From positions 1-64,000 of the forward strand of contig DASRFG010000007.1 of NCBI GenBank assembly GCA_035651655.1: a stretch of DNA of 64,000 nucleotides, given 5' to 3'. Below are positions 43,349-53,444 of the stretch, piece by piece (position 1 is the stretch's first letter; each line of letters begins with the position of its first letter). The stretch comes from Terriglobales bacterium. Its GTDB lineage: Bacteria; Acidobacteriota; Terriglobia; Terriglobales; Acidobacteriaceae. The notes below the pieces were generated by a model. The model ran no database searches, was not told the DNA's origin, and worked only from the letters and a program-made list of their open reading frames with translations. The position numbers and the translations under genes are program-made.

Positions 43349-45040
43349 TTAGTCCCGCACTCCATCCATGAACGCCCGCAACTTGCGGGAACGCGATGGA
43401 TGCCGCAGCTTCCTCAGCGCTTTTGCCTCGATTTGCCGGATGCGCTCGCGAGTCACCGCAAACGACTGTCCGACTTCCTCCAGCGTGTGCTCGCTGCCGT
43501 CTTCCAGGCCGAAGCGCATTTTGATGACCTTCTCTTCGCGAGCCGTCAACGTGCGGAGTACCTGTGCGGTCTGCTCTTTGAGGTTGACGTTGATCACCGC
43601 ATCAGAGGGTGAGACTACGGCGCGGTCTTCGATGAAGTCGCCCAGATGGGAATCTTCTTCTTCGCCAATCGGCGTCTCCAAGGAGATCGGTTCCTGTGCG
43701 ATTTTCAAGACTTTGCGGACCTTGGCGACCGGAATATCCATCCGCTTGGCGATTTCTTCGGACGTCGGTTCGCGGCCAAGCTCCTGCACCAGCTGACGTG
43801 AGGTGCGGATCAGCTTGTTGATGGTCTCGATCATGTGCACCGGAATACGGATGGTGCGTGCCTGGTCCGCAATGGCGCGGGTAATGGCCTGCCGGATCCA
43901 CCACGTTGCGTAGGTCGAGAATTTGTATCCGCGGCGGTATTCGAATTTGTCCACTGCCTTCATCAGGCCGATATTGCCTTCCTGAATGAGGTCAAGGAAC
44001 TGCAGGCCGCGGTTGGTGTACTTCTTGGCGATTGAAACCACCAGCCGGAGGTTAGCTTCGATCAGCTCGCGCTTGGCTGCCTCGGCGTCTATGTCGCCCT
44101 GGATGATCTCGCGCTGTGTGCGCTTGAGCTCCTGGAAACTGGCACCCGCTTCGACTTCTAATTTTTCCAGGTCTGACCGGAGCTGCCGGGCCTGGCGGCG
44201 ATATTCCTTTTTCTGCTCATCGCTGCGAGTGGCCTCGGCCTTTCTTTCCAGGTTCTGCACCTGGCGATCGAGCATGCGCAGCGATTCGACGGTCTTGTTG
44301 ACCCGGTCTATGAGCCGCTTGCGTTCCTGGTTGGTGACGCCCAGGTTGCGCATGGCCAAAGACATGCGCACCATTTCGCGCGCCAGATTCCATCGGCAGC
44401 GCCGATAGTCGCGAGGGCGCTTCTTGTTGGAAATGTCCTGCAGCTTTTCCGCCAGCTGGTTGACTTTCTTGTAGTGCTTGGCCACTTCATCAATGCGGCC
44501 AATCATGTCCTTCAGCCGGTTCTGCAATACCTCGTCGGTAATTTCCTCTTCATCGAAGGTGACGATTTCCTTGATCGAGCGCACGCCACGGCGGAGGTCT
44601 TCGCCCAGGCCAAGAATTTCTCGGATAACGATGGGAGAGCGGGAAAGAGCCTTCAACACCCGGTTCTGTCCACGCTCAATGCGCTTGGCGATTTCAACCT
44701 CGCCCTCGCGAGTGAGCAGCGGAACCGTCCCCATCTCGCGCAAGTACATGCGGACGGGGTCGTTGGTTTTTTCGAGAGCGCCCGGGGTGAGGTCGAGTTC
44801 AACGTCCTCACCAGCCTCCAGGTCCTCCGGCTTTTCCAAACCGCCAGAAGGCAGTTTTGCAGGGCCCTCCAGGACGTCAATACCCTGGGTGCCGATGGTG
44901 GTCAGCAGGTCATCAAGGTCCTCAGGCGAATGGACATCGTGAGGAATGAGGTCGTTGACCTCACTGTAAGTGAGGTAACCCTTTTCTTTGCCTGCATCAA
45001 TCAGCTTTTTAATATCGTCGAACTTGTCTTCAAGAGCCAA
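43349..45040 (-). CDS. rpoD: Principal RNA polymerase sigma factor RpoD
   Basis: This 563-residue primary sigma-70 has region 1.1 at the N-terminus, region 1.2 ([29 protein letters not shown]), a non-conserved region of about 150 residues, region 2 with [61 protein letters not shown], region 3, and region 4.2 with [27 protein letters not shown]. It recognises the -35/-10 promoters proposed in this window. It lies 267 bases after dnaG. Confidence 0.97.
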   Translation of the reverse strand: MALEDKFDDIKKLIDAGKEKGYLTYSEVNDLIPHDVHSPEDLDDLLTTIGTQGIDVLEGPAKLPSGGLEKPEDLEAGEDVELDLTPGALEKTNDPVRMYLREMGTVPLLTREGEVEIAKRIERGQNRVLKALSRSPIVIREILGLGEDLRRGVRSIKEIVTFDEEEITDEVLQNRLKDMIGRIDEVAKHYKKVNQLAEKLQDISNKKRPRDYRRCRWNLAREMVRMSLAMRNLGVTNQERKRLIDRVNKTVESLRMLDRQVQNLERKAEATRSDEQKKEYRRQARQLRSDLEKLEVEAGASFQELKRTQREIIQGDIDAEAAKRELIEANLRLVVSIAKKYTNRGLQFLDLIQEGNIGLMKAVDKFEYRRGYKFSTYATWWIRQAITRAIADQARTIRIPVHMIETINKLIRTSRQLVQELGREPTSEEIAKRMDIPVAKVRKVLKIAQEPISLETPIGEEEDSHLGDFIEDRAVVSPSDAVINVNLKEQTAQVLRTLTAREEKVIKMRFGLEDGSEHTLEEVGQSFAVTRERIRQIEAKALRKLRHPSRSRKLRAFMDGVRD

Positions 45041-45140
45041 ACGGCATACCCCTTCTCGGCGTCCTTAAGGACGGGTGGCGCTACTTCCAACAAAGGTGGG
45101 ATTTTAGTGTCAAGGATTGCACGCCGGCCAAAACCCTCAA

Positions 45141-45169
45141 ATTTTAGCACGACCGGCAGGAGCCAACAA
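45141..45169 (-). promoter_or_regulatory. Candidate promoter of rpoD
   Basis: On the minus strand TTGTTG (45169-45164) and an extended -10, TGC-TAAAAT (45146-45141), are 17 bases apart, about 100 bases before the rpoD start. This would let rpoD be transcribed independently of dnaG. Confidence 0.5.
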
Positions 45170-45307
45170 TCCCAAACCGCCTATCCCGTTATTTTCTCTG
45201 GGGGAAGTCAATAAACTTCAATTAGTTAGATGACTCACCCGCTGATCTGGTTTCTGGCCTCCGAAGCAAATTTCAGCAACCTCCGGCCATGTACTTACTG
45301 CCTGCGT

Positions 45308-47215
45308 TTACTGATCAGACGTACACACGTCAGTTTGGCCACCAGGCGGCGAGGAACCAGCAGCCAGGGCCCGATCCAAGGCTAGCTTCTCCCGGACCAA
45401 GCGGCCGAGTTCATTGCCATCCTGCCGGCGTTCAGCTTCTGCTATCTGCCCTTGAACCTGGCGTTGGCGCCGCTGCAGATGTCGCCGGCGCATCGCCTCG
45501 AGGGCTCCCTCCACCAGTTCCGGGGTCAACTCCTCCTCGTCGCTCATCAGGGTGGCGGCCAGGAGCCGGCGATCGGAATCAGAAAGCGGCAGCGACATAG
45601 GATCTGCTATCTCCATATCGGCAGCTAATAGCGCTTGCAGCAGCGATTCCGCTGCTAGCCCTTCGTGCAGCTGTTCGCTGCCACATGCGAAGCGTGCCTG
45701 ACGCGCGGGATCGAATTCCTCTTCCGCGCCGTCGCGGGCGGAGACGTGCAGGTCAATGCCGGAGTGAACGCGTCCCGCCGAGGCCAAGGCCCGGATCAAT
45801 ATCCGCTCTGCTTCGGTGATCTGGTTTTGGGGTGGCGCCTTCAAGGAAGCTGCAGCCCGATTGCCGGCGGCGTGACGAAGCTCCTGGCGAAGCACGGCGG
45901 AATCGATTGCCAGTTTCTGGGCAATTTCCCGCGCAATTTCATCGCGCACGATTCGGCTTGGCACCCGCTGCACGTGAGGCAAGAGGAAATTCACCGCTTT
46001 CACCTTGGCTTCCGGGCTACGGGGCGGGTGCAACGTCTGCGCGCGCTCAATCAGATAATCAAAATACTTTTGGGAATGTCGCAGCGCCTCTTCATAGGCA
46101 TTCTTTCCCTTCTGGCGGATGAACAGATCAGGATCGAAGCCGCGCTCCAGGCTCAACACTTTCACCTGGAATTCCTCAGCCACCAACAGCGCAAGCGTGC
46201 GCTCCGTCGCTGCGGCGCCGGCGGTGTCAGGGTCGAAGTTCACCACCGCATTTTTGCTGAAACGCGCCAGCAGCTTGGCCTGTAGCTCGGTGAACGCGGT
46301 GCCCGAGCTGGCAATCACATTGTGAAAGCCCGCGGCATAGACGGAAATGCAATCCATCTGGCCTTCCACCAGGATGGCATAGTCGAGCTTGCGGATAGCT
46401 TCCTTCGCATGATCCAGGTTGAACAGCACACGGGATTTCGAGTAGATCGCAGTTTCCGGCGAGTTGAGGTACTTGGGGCCGGCCTTTTCGTCCGCCGCGA
46501 GAGTCCGGCCGGTGAACGCAATCACCCGCCCTGCCTCATTGGCGATGGGAAACATGATCCGGTTGCGAAACTTCGAATAGAGCGCGGCTCGGTTGGGTTG
46601 TGCTTTGGGTGCCGCTTCGCGGCCGGCAGGCAGCGGTTCGCCCTCCTTCCAGGAGAACAGCCCCGACGCTTTCAGTATTTCTTCGTCAAACTGGCCTCGC
46701 AGCTTATCGCGGAGCAGGAAACCGGACTCGGGCGCGTAGCCGATGTGAAAGCTGTTGATGATCTCTTCGCTTAGGCCGCGCCCGGTGAGGTATTCACGAG
46801 CGTGGGCGGCCTCGGAACGTTGTAGCTGCTCCTGGAAGAATGCCGTTGCCAACTCGTGCACCTGCAACAGCGCAGTACGCATCTTGGCTTCCTGCGCCTC
46901 TGCCGGGCTGCTGTAAGAGACTTTGGGAAGCGGCACTCCGACTTTTTGCGCCACGGCGCGAACCGCTTCAGGGAAAGTAATGTTCTCGAGCCTTTGGACG
47001 AAGCTGAAGACGTCACCGGAAACGCCACATCCGAAACAGTGGTAAAACTGCCGCGTGGCGTGCACCGAGAAAGAGGGCGTTTTCTCCTGGTGAAATGGGC
47101 ACAGCCCGGAATAATTCTGCGCTCCCGCCTTTCGTAGCTTCACGTACTCGCCAACAACGCGGACGATGTCCGCCTGTTGCTTGACGGTGTAGGCAAAGTC
47201 GCCGGGATTCGCCAT
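45308..47215 (-). CDS. dnaG: DNA primase DnaG
   Basis: DnaG makes RNA primers at the replication fork. The 635-residue protein has the CHC2 zinc ribbon (C39, H42, C60, C63), the RNAP-like TOPRIM core (ILVEGQMDCISVYAAG, then VVNFDPDTAGAAA), and a C-terminal helicase-binding region. The C-terminal 40 residues (PPGGQTDVCTSDQ) are low-complexity. dnaG-rpoD is the conserved macromolecular synthesis order. Confidence 0.95.
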   Translation of the reverse strand: MANPGDFAYTVKQQADIVRVVGEYVKLRKAGAQNYSGLCPFHQEKTPSFSVHATRQFYHCFGCGVSGDVFSFVQRLENITFPEAVRAVAQKVGVPLPKVSYSSPAEAQEAKMRTALLQVHELATAFFQEQLQRSEAAHAREYLTGRGLSEEIINSFHIGYAPESGFLLRDKLRGQFDEEILKASGLFSWKEGEPLPAGREAAPKAQPNRAALYSKFRNRIMFPIANEAGRVIAFTGRTLAADEKAGPKYLNSPETAIYSKSRVLFNLDHAKEAIRKLDYAILVEGQMDCISVYAAGFHNVIASSGTAFTELQAKLLARFSKNAVVNFDPDTAGAAATERTLALLVAEEFQVKVLSLERGFDPDLFIRQKGKNAYEEALRHSQKYFDYLIERAQTLHPPRSPEAKVKAVNFLLPHVQRVPSRIVRDEIAREIAQKLAIDSAVLRQELRHAAGNRAAASLKAPPQNQITEAERILIRALASAGRVHSGIDLHVSARDGAEEEFDPARQARFACGSEQLHEGLAAESLLQALLAADMEIADPMSLPLSDSDRRLLAATLMSDEEELTPELVEGALEAMRRRHLQRRQRQVQGQIAEAERRQDGNELGRLVREKLALDRALAAGSSPPGGQTDVCTSDQ

Positions 47216-47406
47216 GGGAGCAAATGTTCGCCGCTAAAAGGCTAATCCAAAAGCGAATAAAAGGCGAATCTGTGTGGATAACCTGTGGAGAACGCGCCTT
47301 TCCGTAGGACGGGGGCGCAAAAGCGGTCTCCCCAGATAAGGAGTGCTGTAAATGGAGCTTCTATAGCATTGCCTTCGCCTGATTTTCGTCTTACTATCCG
47401 GCCAGA

Positions 47407-48450
47407 GTGTCCCTTACAGCAAGCAATCCTGAAGTAAGGCAGCGGCTGGTCTCCGCGGTGCCGGTAGAAGACGACGCCTCCTTTGAACTGAAACTTCGTC
47501 CGCGCCGTCTGCAGGAATTCATCGGACAGCCCAAGGTGAAGGAAAACCTCGCGGTCGCCATTGAGGCAGCCCGTTCCCGGGGTGAGGCCCTCGATCATGT
47601 GCTGCTCTACGGTCCTCCCGGATTGGGAAAAACGACACTAGCAAGCATCATTGCGAACGAATTGGGCGCGCAATTCCAGCAGACATCCGGGCCGGCGCTG
47701 CAGATCAAAGGCGACCTGACCGCGGTCCTCACAAACCTGCGTGAAAAACAGGTGCTGTTTATTGACGAAGTTCACCGCCTGCAGCCCCAATTGGAAGAAC
47801 TGCTCTACTCCGCGCTCGAAGATTACAAGCTGGACATCATCATCGGCCAAGGGCCGGCCGCGCGGACCCACACCATGGAGGTGAAGCCGTTCACCTTCGT
47901 GGGAGCGACGACGCGCGCCGGGTTGTTGTCATCGCCATTGCGCTCGCGTTTTGGAATTGTACTGCGGCTGGAATTTTATGCCGATCAGGAACTGATCGTG
48001 ATCGTGAAACGCTCGGCAGAGATTTTGGGTGTAGAGATTGACCACGCCGGCGCCCTGGAAATAGCGAGCCGCGCCCGGGGCACGCCGCGCATTGCCAATC
48101 GCCTATTGCGGCGGGTGCGTGATTACGCCCAGGTTCGTGGAGCCGGCCGCATAGACTTGGCAACCGCACAAGCGGCGTTGCACATGCTGGAAGTGGACAA
48201 GCATGGCTTCGACGAAATTGACCGCAAGCTGCTGCTAACGATCATTGAGAAGTACCAGGGCGGTCCGGTCGGCGTGAATACTTTGGCCGCCGCACTGGCC
48301 GAGGAGCCCGACGCAATCGAGGAAATTTACGAACCGTTCCTAATTCAAATCGGGTTTCTGAATCGCACCCCGCGCGGACGTACTGCCACTCGCCTGGCCT
48401 ACGATCACTTCGGCATTACCCCGAGCCGACGCCAAAGCTCGCTCTTCTAA
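47407..48450 (+). CDS. ruvB: Holliday junction branch migration helicase RuvB
   Basis: RuvB is the AAA+ motor for Holliday junction branch migration. From GTG 47407 the 347-residue protein shows the RuvB N-terminal text [19 protein letters not shown], Walker [15 protein letters not shown], Walker [11 protein letters not shown], sensor 1 [18 protein letters not shown] with arginine finger, and the C-terminal winged helix ([21 protein letters not shown]). ruvA and ruvC are not adjacent. It is divergent from dnaG. Confidence 0.96.
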   Translation: MSLTASNPEVRQRLVSAVPVEDDASFELKLRPRRLQEFIGQPKVKENLAVAIEAARSRGEALDHVLLYGPPGLGKTTLASIIANELGAQFQQTSGPALQIKGDLTAVLTNLREKQVLFIDEVHRLQPQLEELLYSALEDYKLDIIIGQGPAARTHTMEVKPFTFVGATTRAGLLSSPLRSRFGIVLRLEFYADQELIVIVKRSAEILGVEIDHAGALEIASRARGTPRIANRLLRRVRDYAQVRGAGRIDLATAQAALHMLEVDKHGFDEIDRKLLLTIIEKYQGGPVGVNTLAAALAEEPDAIEEIYEPFLIQIGFLNRTPRGRTATRLAYDHFGITPSRRQSSLF

Positions 48451-48501
48451 ACAATCTATAGAGTGAGTGCAAGTTTCCTGTTATTAAGCTGCTGTTGAGT
48501 C

Positions 48502-48523
48502 GAGCAGAGTAGAATCTCTGCTC
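48502..48523 (+). promoter_or_regulatory. Stem-loop abutting ispE start, with TAGAAT in loop
   Basis: A perfect 8-base-pair stem (GAGCAGAG, loop TAGAAT, CTCTGCTC) ends one base before the ispE ATG, and no ribosome binding site is visible. Either TAGAAT (48510-48515) is a -10 element, which would give a leaderless message, or the hairpin controls ispE translation in a longer transcript. Confidence 0.4.
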
Positions 48524-48524
48524 C

Positions 48525-49517
48525 ATGCCGACCACCGTCCGCTCATTTGGCAAAATCAATCTGGGTCTATGCATTGGAGTGCGGCGGAAGGACGGCTATC
48601 ACGAGCTGCGCACGATCTACCAAACGGTCGGGCTGCACGACCGCGTCCGCGTGCAAGTTGAACGCGGCAGCGGAATCAGAATTCGCTGCGAAGTTGCAGG
48701 AGTTCCGCAAGACGATTCCAACACCTGCTATCAAGCGGCAGAACGTTTGCTGGCGGCCCTGGGAATCAAGCGACGAGTCACCATTGAGATCGAAAAGCGT
48801 TTGCCGGTACAGGGCGGACTGGGCGGCGCCTCTTCGAATGCGGTGGCTACAATGCAGGCGCTACAGCATGAACTGAAGCGCGAGCTGCCATTGCCCGAAC
48901 GGATGCGAATCGCCGCCGAGATTGGCTCTGACCTGCCGCTGTTTTTGATTGGCGGTACCGTGCTCGGGGTCAGCCGAGGTGAAGAGGTGTATCCCCTCGA
49001 TGATGGCCCGTCATTTCAGTGTGTAATCGCCACACCGCGCATCGGAATTTCGACTCCCAAAGCCTTTGCGGACTGGGACCGCACGCAGAGACAACGGAAA
49101 TTGACCGCTGGGGAAGCCTCCGATAGAATCAATTGGTTCAGTTCTGCGGCTCTATTGTGGCTGAACGGCTATTTACCCCGGCGGTTAGGTTTGACCGGGA
49201 GATCGTCCTCCGGTGTCCCTGTGGATTTTGACGGGGGCCGAGCCGAGAATCCGCTTCTCGAACTCGTCCGTACCGGGATCGCAAACGACTTCGAACAAGT
49301 CGTGTTTCCGCAGCATCCCGAATTACGAGAACTGAAGCGGACCTTGCAGAGGGAAGGCGCGAACTACGCGTCGCTCTCCGGATCTGGCTCTGCTGTATAT
49401 GGATTATTCGGCTCGCGGCCGGCGGCAGTGCGAGCAGCCAGAAGGTTGGCGGCAGAGGGCACATTAGCCGAGGCGACAAGGACGGTTACGCGCCGTGAAT
49501 ATTGGAAGCATTTGTAA
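48525..49517 (+). CDS. ispE: 4-diphosphocytidyl-2-C-methyl-D-erythritol kinase IspE
   Basis: IspE is the fourth enzyme of the MEP isoprenoid pathway. The 330-residue GHMP kinase begins with SFGKINLGLCIGVRRKDGYHEL, has the ATP-binding loop LPVQGGLGGASSNAVATM, and the C-terminal motif YASLSGSGSAVYGLF. It is longer than the usual 280-290 residues because of an insert near residues 185-240. tRNA-Gln follows by 50 bases. Confidence 0.92.
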   Translation: MPTTVRSFGKINLGLCIGVRRKDGYHELRTIYQTVGLHDRVRVQVERGSGIRIRCEVAGVPQDDSNTCYQAAERLLAALGIKRRVTIEIEKRLPVQGGLGGASSNAVATMQALQHELKRELPLPERMRIAAEIGSDLPLFLIGGTVLGVSRGEEVYPLDDGPSFQCVIATPRIGISTPKAFADWDRTQRQRKLTAGEASDRINWFSSAALLWLNGYLPRRLGLTGRSSSGVPVDFDGGRAENPLLELVRTGIANDFEQVVFPQHPELRELKRTLQREGANYASLSGSGSAVYGLFGSRPAAVRAARRLAAEGTLAEATRTVTRREYWKHL

Positions 49518-49566
49518 TTTCCTGACTTGTAATTTGTAATTGAGGCGGTAGGTTCGACGGCAGAGT

Positions 49567-49640
49567 TGGGCGGTCGACTAATGGTAGGTCAAGTGCCTTT
49601 GGAGCACTTTGTCTAGGTTCGAATCCTAGCCGCCCAGCCA
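49567..49640 (+). tRNA. tRNA-Gln (anticodon TTG)
   Basis: A complete 74-base cloverleaf: acceptor TGGGCGG/CCGCCCA, D-stem GAC/GTC with a TGG-type loop, anticodon stem AGTGC/GCACT with loop CTTTGGA (anticodon TTG, reading CAA), T-stem CTAGG/CCTAG with loop TTCGAAT, discriminator G and an encoded CCA. It immediately precedes prs. Confidence 0.97.
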
Positions 49641-49656
49641 GAAATGAATTGAATAA

Positions 49657-50748
49657 ATGCCAGTGCCGCGTAAAAACTGGGACCTGCAGCGCAACTTGAC
49701 TCCGGAGACGAGACAAGCCATGGCCACTATTCTGGCACCCGCAGCGGAGAAAAAACCGCAGCAAACGACAGATAGCAAAACTGAGCGCAAGCCCCAACGG
49801 GGTCGTGTGGACGACAAGTTTAAAGTCTTTTGCGGAACGGCGAATATCAGCTTGTGCGACGAAGTGTGCGCCTTCCTTGGACTCTCGCGAGGCGCGGCTT
49901 TGGTCACTCGTTTCAAAGACGGAGAAGCATATGTGCAGATTCAGGAGAACGTCCGTGGCGCGGACGTTTTTCTGATGCAGCCGACCTGCGATCCGGTGGA
50001 TATGCATTTGATGGAACTGCTGCTGATGATTGACGCGCTCAAACGCGCTTCGGCGCGACGCATCACAGCCGTGATCCCATACTTCGGCTACGCCCGGCAG
50101 GACCGCAAGGACAAACCGCGGGTGCCAATCTCCGCCAAGCTAGTGGCTGATCTGTTGACCACCGCTGGAGCCGATCGCGCCTTAGTGGTGGACCTGCACG
50201 CTCCGCAGATCCAGGGATTTTTCAATATTCCGGTGGACCACCTGTTCGCTTCGCCGGTGCTGGTGGATTACTTCAAGAAGATGAATCTGCCCAACCTCAC
50301 CGTGGTGTCTCCTGACGCCGGCGGTGTAGAGAGGGCCCGGTTCTTCGCGAAGAAGATGGACGTACCTTTGGCCATCGTGGATAAACGGCGAGTCGAAATG
50401 GATGTCACGGAAGTGATGCACGTGATCGGTGATGTGCAGGGCCGCAGCTGCTTGCTCATTGACGATTTGATTGACACAGCCGGGACATTGGTGAAAACGG
50501 CCCGGGCGCTAATCGAGAGTGGCGCGACGCGAGTCTATGCCTGTGCTTCGCACCCCGTGCTCTCCGGCCCGGCATTGGAGAACCTGGCTGATTCGCCCAT
50601 CGAAGAGGTAGTGGTGACTAACACCATTCCGCTGAGCGAAGCTGCCCGTAACCAACCAAAGATCAAAGTGCGCTCAATCGCAGGATTGATTGCGCGAGCG
50701 ATACAGTCGATTCACGAAGAAACTTCGGTCAGCAAATTATTCGTATAG
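49657..50748 (+). CDS. prs: Ribose-phosphate pyrophosphokinase
   Basis: Prs makes PRPP for nucleotide, histidine and tryptophan synthesis; PRPP is the substrate of PyrR and the pyrimidine pathway seen at 21-24 kb. The 363-residue protein has an N-terminal extension of about 45 residues; a start at ATG 49720 would remove 21 of them. Motifs are DGEAYVQIQENVRGADVFLMQ, PYFGYARQDRKDKPRVPI, VVSPDAGGVERA, and the PRPP loop LLIDDLIDTAGTLVKTA. It begins 16 bases after tRNA-Gln. Confidence 0.95.
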   Translation: MPVPRKNWDLQRNLTPETRQAMATILAPAAEKKPQQTTDSKTERKPQRGRVDDKFKVFCGTANISLCDEVCAFLGLSRGAALVTRFKDGEAYVQIQENVRGADVFLMQPTCDPVDMHLMELLLMIDALKRASARRITAVIPYFGYARQDRKDKPRVPISAKLVADLLTTAGADRALVVDLHAPQIQGFFNIPVDHLFASPVLVDYFKKMNLPNLTVVSPDAGGVERARFFAKKMDVPLAIVDKRRVEMDVTEVMHVIGDVQGRSCLLIDDLIDTAGTLVKTARALIESGATRVYACASHPVLSGPALENLADSPIEEVVVTNTIPLSEAARNQPKIKVRSIAGLIARAIQSIHEETSVSKLFV

Positions 50749-50763
50749 GCAGGAACAAAAATT

Positions 50764-51498
50764 ATGGCAGCAGCAAACGACATTCTGGAAGCAAAACCCC
50801 GCGAGTCCAGCGGCAAGAACGTGGCCCGTCGGCTGCGCAAAAGCGGCCAGGTGCCTGGCGTGGTCTATGGCGCGAAACGCGATCCCATGACCGTGAGCGT
50901 GGATCCCAAGCAGGTTTCGCGCATCCTTCATTCGGCCTCTGGGCACAACACGATTTTTGAACTGGCGCTGGACGGCGAGCGCACCAAGGCGATGATTGTT
51001 GATTGGCAGTATGAGCCCATCAAAGGCAGCCTGCTGCACGTTGACCTGAAGCGCATTGCCATGGATGAGAAGCTCCATGTGAATGTGCCGATCGTGCTTC
51101 GCGGCGAAGCCGCGGGCGTGAAGCAGCAGGGCGGCATTCTGGAACAAGTGCTGCGCGAAGTGGAAATTGAGTGTTTGCCTCAAGACATCCCCAGCTCCAT
51201 CGAAGCCGATGTCACCGAGTTGGTTTTCGGCAAGGTTATTCGTGTGGCCGATCTTCCGCACAATGAAAAGCTGAAGTTTCTTACAGATCCCAACCAGCCG
51301 GTGGCGCACGTCATCACGGTGAAGGAGGAAGTGGCTCCGACTCCGGAAGCGGTGGCTGCAGAGGCTGCCGCGGCGCCTGCCGAACCTGAAGTTATCAAGA
51401 AGGGCAAGCAGGAGACTGAGGAAGACGTTGCCGCCGAAGGGGCGACGGAGAAGGCTGAAAAGAAGCCGGAAAAGGCCGAGAAGAAAGAAAAGAAATGA
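50764..51498 (+). CDS. rplY: Ribosomal protein bL25 (CTC form)
   Basis: bL25 binds 5S rRNA. The 244-residue protein is the long TL5/CTC form: N-terminal 5S-binding domain (RESSGKNVARRLRKSGQVPGVVYG) and a second beta domain, then an Ala/Glu/Lys-rich tail of about 50 residues ending in repeated KKPEKAEKKEKK-type units. It lies 15 bases after prs. Confidence 0.94.
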   Translation: MAAANDILEAKPRESSGKNVARRLRKSGQVPGVVYGAKRDPMTVSVDPKQVSRILHSASGHNTIFELALDGERTKAMIVDWQYEPIKGSLLHVDLKRIAMDEKLHVNVPIVLRGEAAGVKQQGGILEQVLREVEIECLPQDIPSSIEADVTELVFGKVIRVADLPHNEKLKFLTDPNQPVAHVITVKEEVAPTPEAVAAEAAAAPAEPEVIKKGKQETEEDVAAEGATEKAEKKPEKAEKKEKK

Positions 51499-51518
51499 CG
51501 CAAGCTGGTGGCTAGGGC

Positions 51519-52103
51519 GTGAAGCTGATCGTCGGGCTCGGCAATCCGGGCATCGAGTACCAGTTCACGCCGCACAACCTGGGTTTTTTGGCGGTGGACC
51601 GTATCGCCGAGCGCTACCAGGTGCAGGTGAACAATCGCCACTGTCGGGCGCTCACTGGCAAAGTTGTAATTGGACCGGAAACGGTGCTGTTGGCCAAGCC
51701 AGAAACTTACATGAACCTGAGTGGCTTGGCGGTCCGGGAGCTGATTGCCGAATATGAGCTTCAGAGCGAGCGCGACCTGATTGTGATTTGGGATGAACTG
51801 GATCTGCCGTTTGGCGCTATTCGCATCCGGCAGCGGGGCAGTTCAGCCGGCCACCAGGGGGTGGAGTCAATCATCGGGGCGTTGGGTACGCAGGAGTTCT
51901 TACGGCTGCGGCTGGGCGTTGCACCCGAGCGCAAGGTGCCCGACGGAGCGCGCTACGTGTTATCGCAGTTTCGTAAGTCACAGTTGGCAGCGGTGGACAA
52001 GTTATTGGATACCGCCGCGGACGCGGTGGAAGTGGTCCTGAAAGAAGGCGCGGCAGCGGCCATGAATCGCTTCAACCGCAAAGACGAGTCGGCCGAAGAT
52101 TAG
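51519..52103 (+). CDS. pth: Peptidyl-tRNA hydrolase
   Basis: Pth releases peptides from peptidyl-tRNA that drops off ribosomes. From GTG 51519 the 194-residue protein begins KLIVGLGNPGIEYQFTPHNLGFLAVD, with the catalytic His in PHNLGF, then KPETYMNLSG and VIWDELDLPFGAIRIRQRGSSAGHQGVESI. Length fits the family. It follows rplY by 20 bases. Confidence 0.95.
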   Translation: MKLIVGLGNPGIEYQFTPHNLGFLAVDRIAERYQVQVNNRHCRALTGKVVIGPETVLLAKPETYMNLSGLAVRELIAEYELQSERDLIVIWDELDLPFGAIRIRQRGSSAGHQGVESIIGALGTQEFLRLRLGVAPERKVPDGARYVLSQFRKSQLAAVDKLLDTAADAVEVVLKEGAAAAMNRFNRKDESAED

Positions 52104-52122
52104 AGATTTGGAGAAAACGTCA

Positions 52123-52506
52123 ATGGATCGCATTTACGAAGTGATGTTTATTATCCGGCCTGATATGGCGGAAGAAGAAGTTGACCGTCTGATTTCAAAC
52201 CTGGAAAGCCAGGTCGCGGCATCGGGCGGGAAGATGAACCACGTGGAGCGTATGGGCAAGCGACGCCTGGCTTACATGGTCGGCCGCTTTCAGGATGGCA
52301 ACTATATCTTGCTGACGGTTGAGGGCGGAGGGCCAGCGATTCACGAACTGGAACGGCGCCTGCGGGTGACTGAGCCGGTGATCAAATTCCTCACCGTGAG
52401 AGTGGACCAGGAACAGGCACGACTGGCCAAAATCAAAGCTAAACGTGCGGCTAAAGCTCCCCCGCCGGCGGAGACCGGCGGCGAGCCCGCCGAAGTCACT
52501 GCATAG
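52123..52506 (+). CDS. rpsF: Ribosomal protein bS6
   Basis: bS6 pairs with bS18 in the 30S platform. The start at ATG 52123 follows GGAG by 9 bases and gives MDRIYEVMFIIRPDM, the usual S6 N-terminus; an upstream TTG is rejected. A C-terminal Ala/Pro/Lys-rich tail extends about 25 residues past the RNA-binding fold. It is part of the rpsF-rpsR-rplI run. Confidence 0.95.
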   Translation: MDRIYEVMFIIRPDMAEEEVDRLISNLESQVAASGGKMNHVERMGKRRLAYMVGRFQDGNYILLTVEGGGPAIHELERRLRVTEPVIKFLTVRVDQEQARLAKIKAKRAAKAPPPAETGGEPAEVTA

Positions 52507-52549
52507 AAGGCAGCGCGATGCGCACCACCGACAATTGTGAAGGAGAATT

Positions 52550-52918
52550 ATGGCTGAAGAAATTAGAACACAGGGTGCGGCAGATGGCGCATCCACCTCT
52601 GCGCCTCCGGCTCCAGTGCCGACATCCAGTGGTCCCAGTGGACATGGCGGGCCACGCTCAGAACGGCGCCCCGGCGGCGGGGGAGGTCGCGAGGGCGGTC
52701 GAAAGTATTTTCGCCGGAAGAAGGTCTGCAAATTCTGCGTGGAGAAGATCCAGTCTATTGACTACAAAGACTATCGCCTTCTCTCCCAGTTTGTGGCAGA
52801 GAGCGGGAAAATTGTGCCGCGCCGCTTGACGGGAGTGTGCACGCCGCACCAGCGCCGGCTGTCGGTCGCCATCAAGCAGGCCCGCAACATCGCCCTGCTG
52901 CCGTTTGGCCGCACCTAG
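52550..52918 (+). CDS. rpsR: Ribosomal protein bS18 with long N-terminal extension
   Basis: The last 75 residues ([28 protein letters not shown] onward) are a standard bS18 core. The first 47 residues form an unusual extension rich in Ala, Pro, Ser and Gly (ending [13 protein letters not shown]). GGAG precedes the ATG. It is 43 bases after rpsF. The Cys pair in VCKFC may be a metal-site remnant, as in some bS18 proteins. Confidence 0.95.
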   Translation: MAEEIRTQGAADGASTSAPPAPVPTSSGPSGHGGPRSERRPGGGGGREGGRKYFRRKKVCKFCVEKIQSIDYKDYRLLSQFVAESGKIVPRRLTGVCTPHQRRLSVAIKQARNIALLPFGRT

Positions 52919-52979
52919 AGGAATTCGGTGCAAGCAGCTCGGTAAGTGGAGCTATAGATTCGAAATGGAGTCATTCAAT

Positions 52980-53435
52980 ATGGAAGTTATTCTCAAGGAA
53001 GATGTAGGGAAGCTGGGCTCACGTGGTGACGTGGTGAAGGTAGCCGAAGGCTACGGACGGAACTACCTCCTGCCCAGAAAATTAGCTATCGAGGCAAGCA
53101 CCGCCAATAAGGCAGTGATCGAACAGATGAAGGCGGCCGCGCTGCGCCGGTCAGCGCGCGAGAAAGGAGAGGCGGAAGCTCTCTCCAAGCAGTTTGACGA
53201 TCTCAGCGTAACCTTCCGCCGCCGCTCGGGTGAACACGAGCAGTTGTTCGGCTCCGTGACCTCGGCCGACATTGCTGCCGAGCTTGAAAAGCGGGGCTTC
53301 AACCTGGATCGCCGCAAAATCCAGCTTCATGAGCCGCTTAAAGCGATAGGGGAGTTTTCCATCCCGGTGAAGCTCCACAAAGAGGTTACGGCTCACTTAA
53401 AAGTTGTCGTGGAAAAGGAAGCGACTCCCGAGTAA
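52980..53435 (+). CDS. rplI: Ribosomal protein bL9
   Basis: bL9 bridges the 50S L1 stalk region. The start at ATG 52980 follows GGAG by 9 bases and gives 151 residues beginning MEVILKEDVGKLGSRGDVVKVAEGYGRNYLLPRKLA, the family signature. A longer frame from 52905 is not supported. The linker helix and C-terminal domain are present. Confidence 0.95.
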   Translation: MEVILKEDVGKLGSRGDVVKVAEGYGRNYLLPRKLAIEASTANKAVIEQMKAAALRRSAREKGEAEALSKQFDDLSVTFRRRSGEHEQLFGSVTSADIAAELEKRGFNLDRRKIQLHEPLKAIGEFSIPVKLHKEVTAHLKVVVEKEATPE

Positions 53436-53444
53436 TTCCGCAAA

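Noticed and set aside
49138-49479. 113-codon minus-strand frame within ispE
   Set aside because: Antisense shadow of ispE without supporting features.
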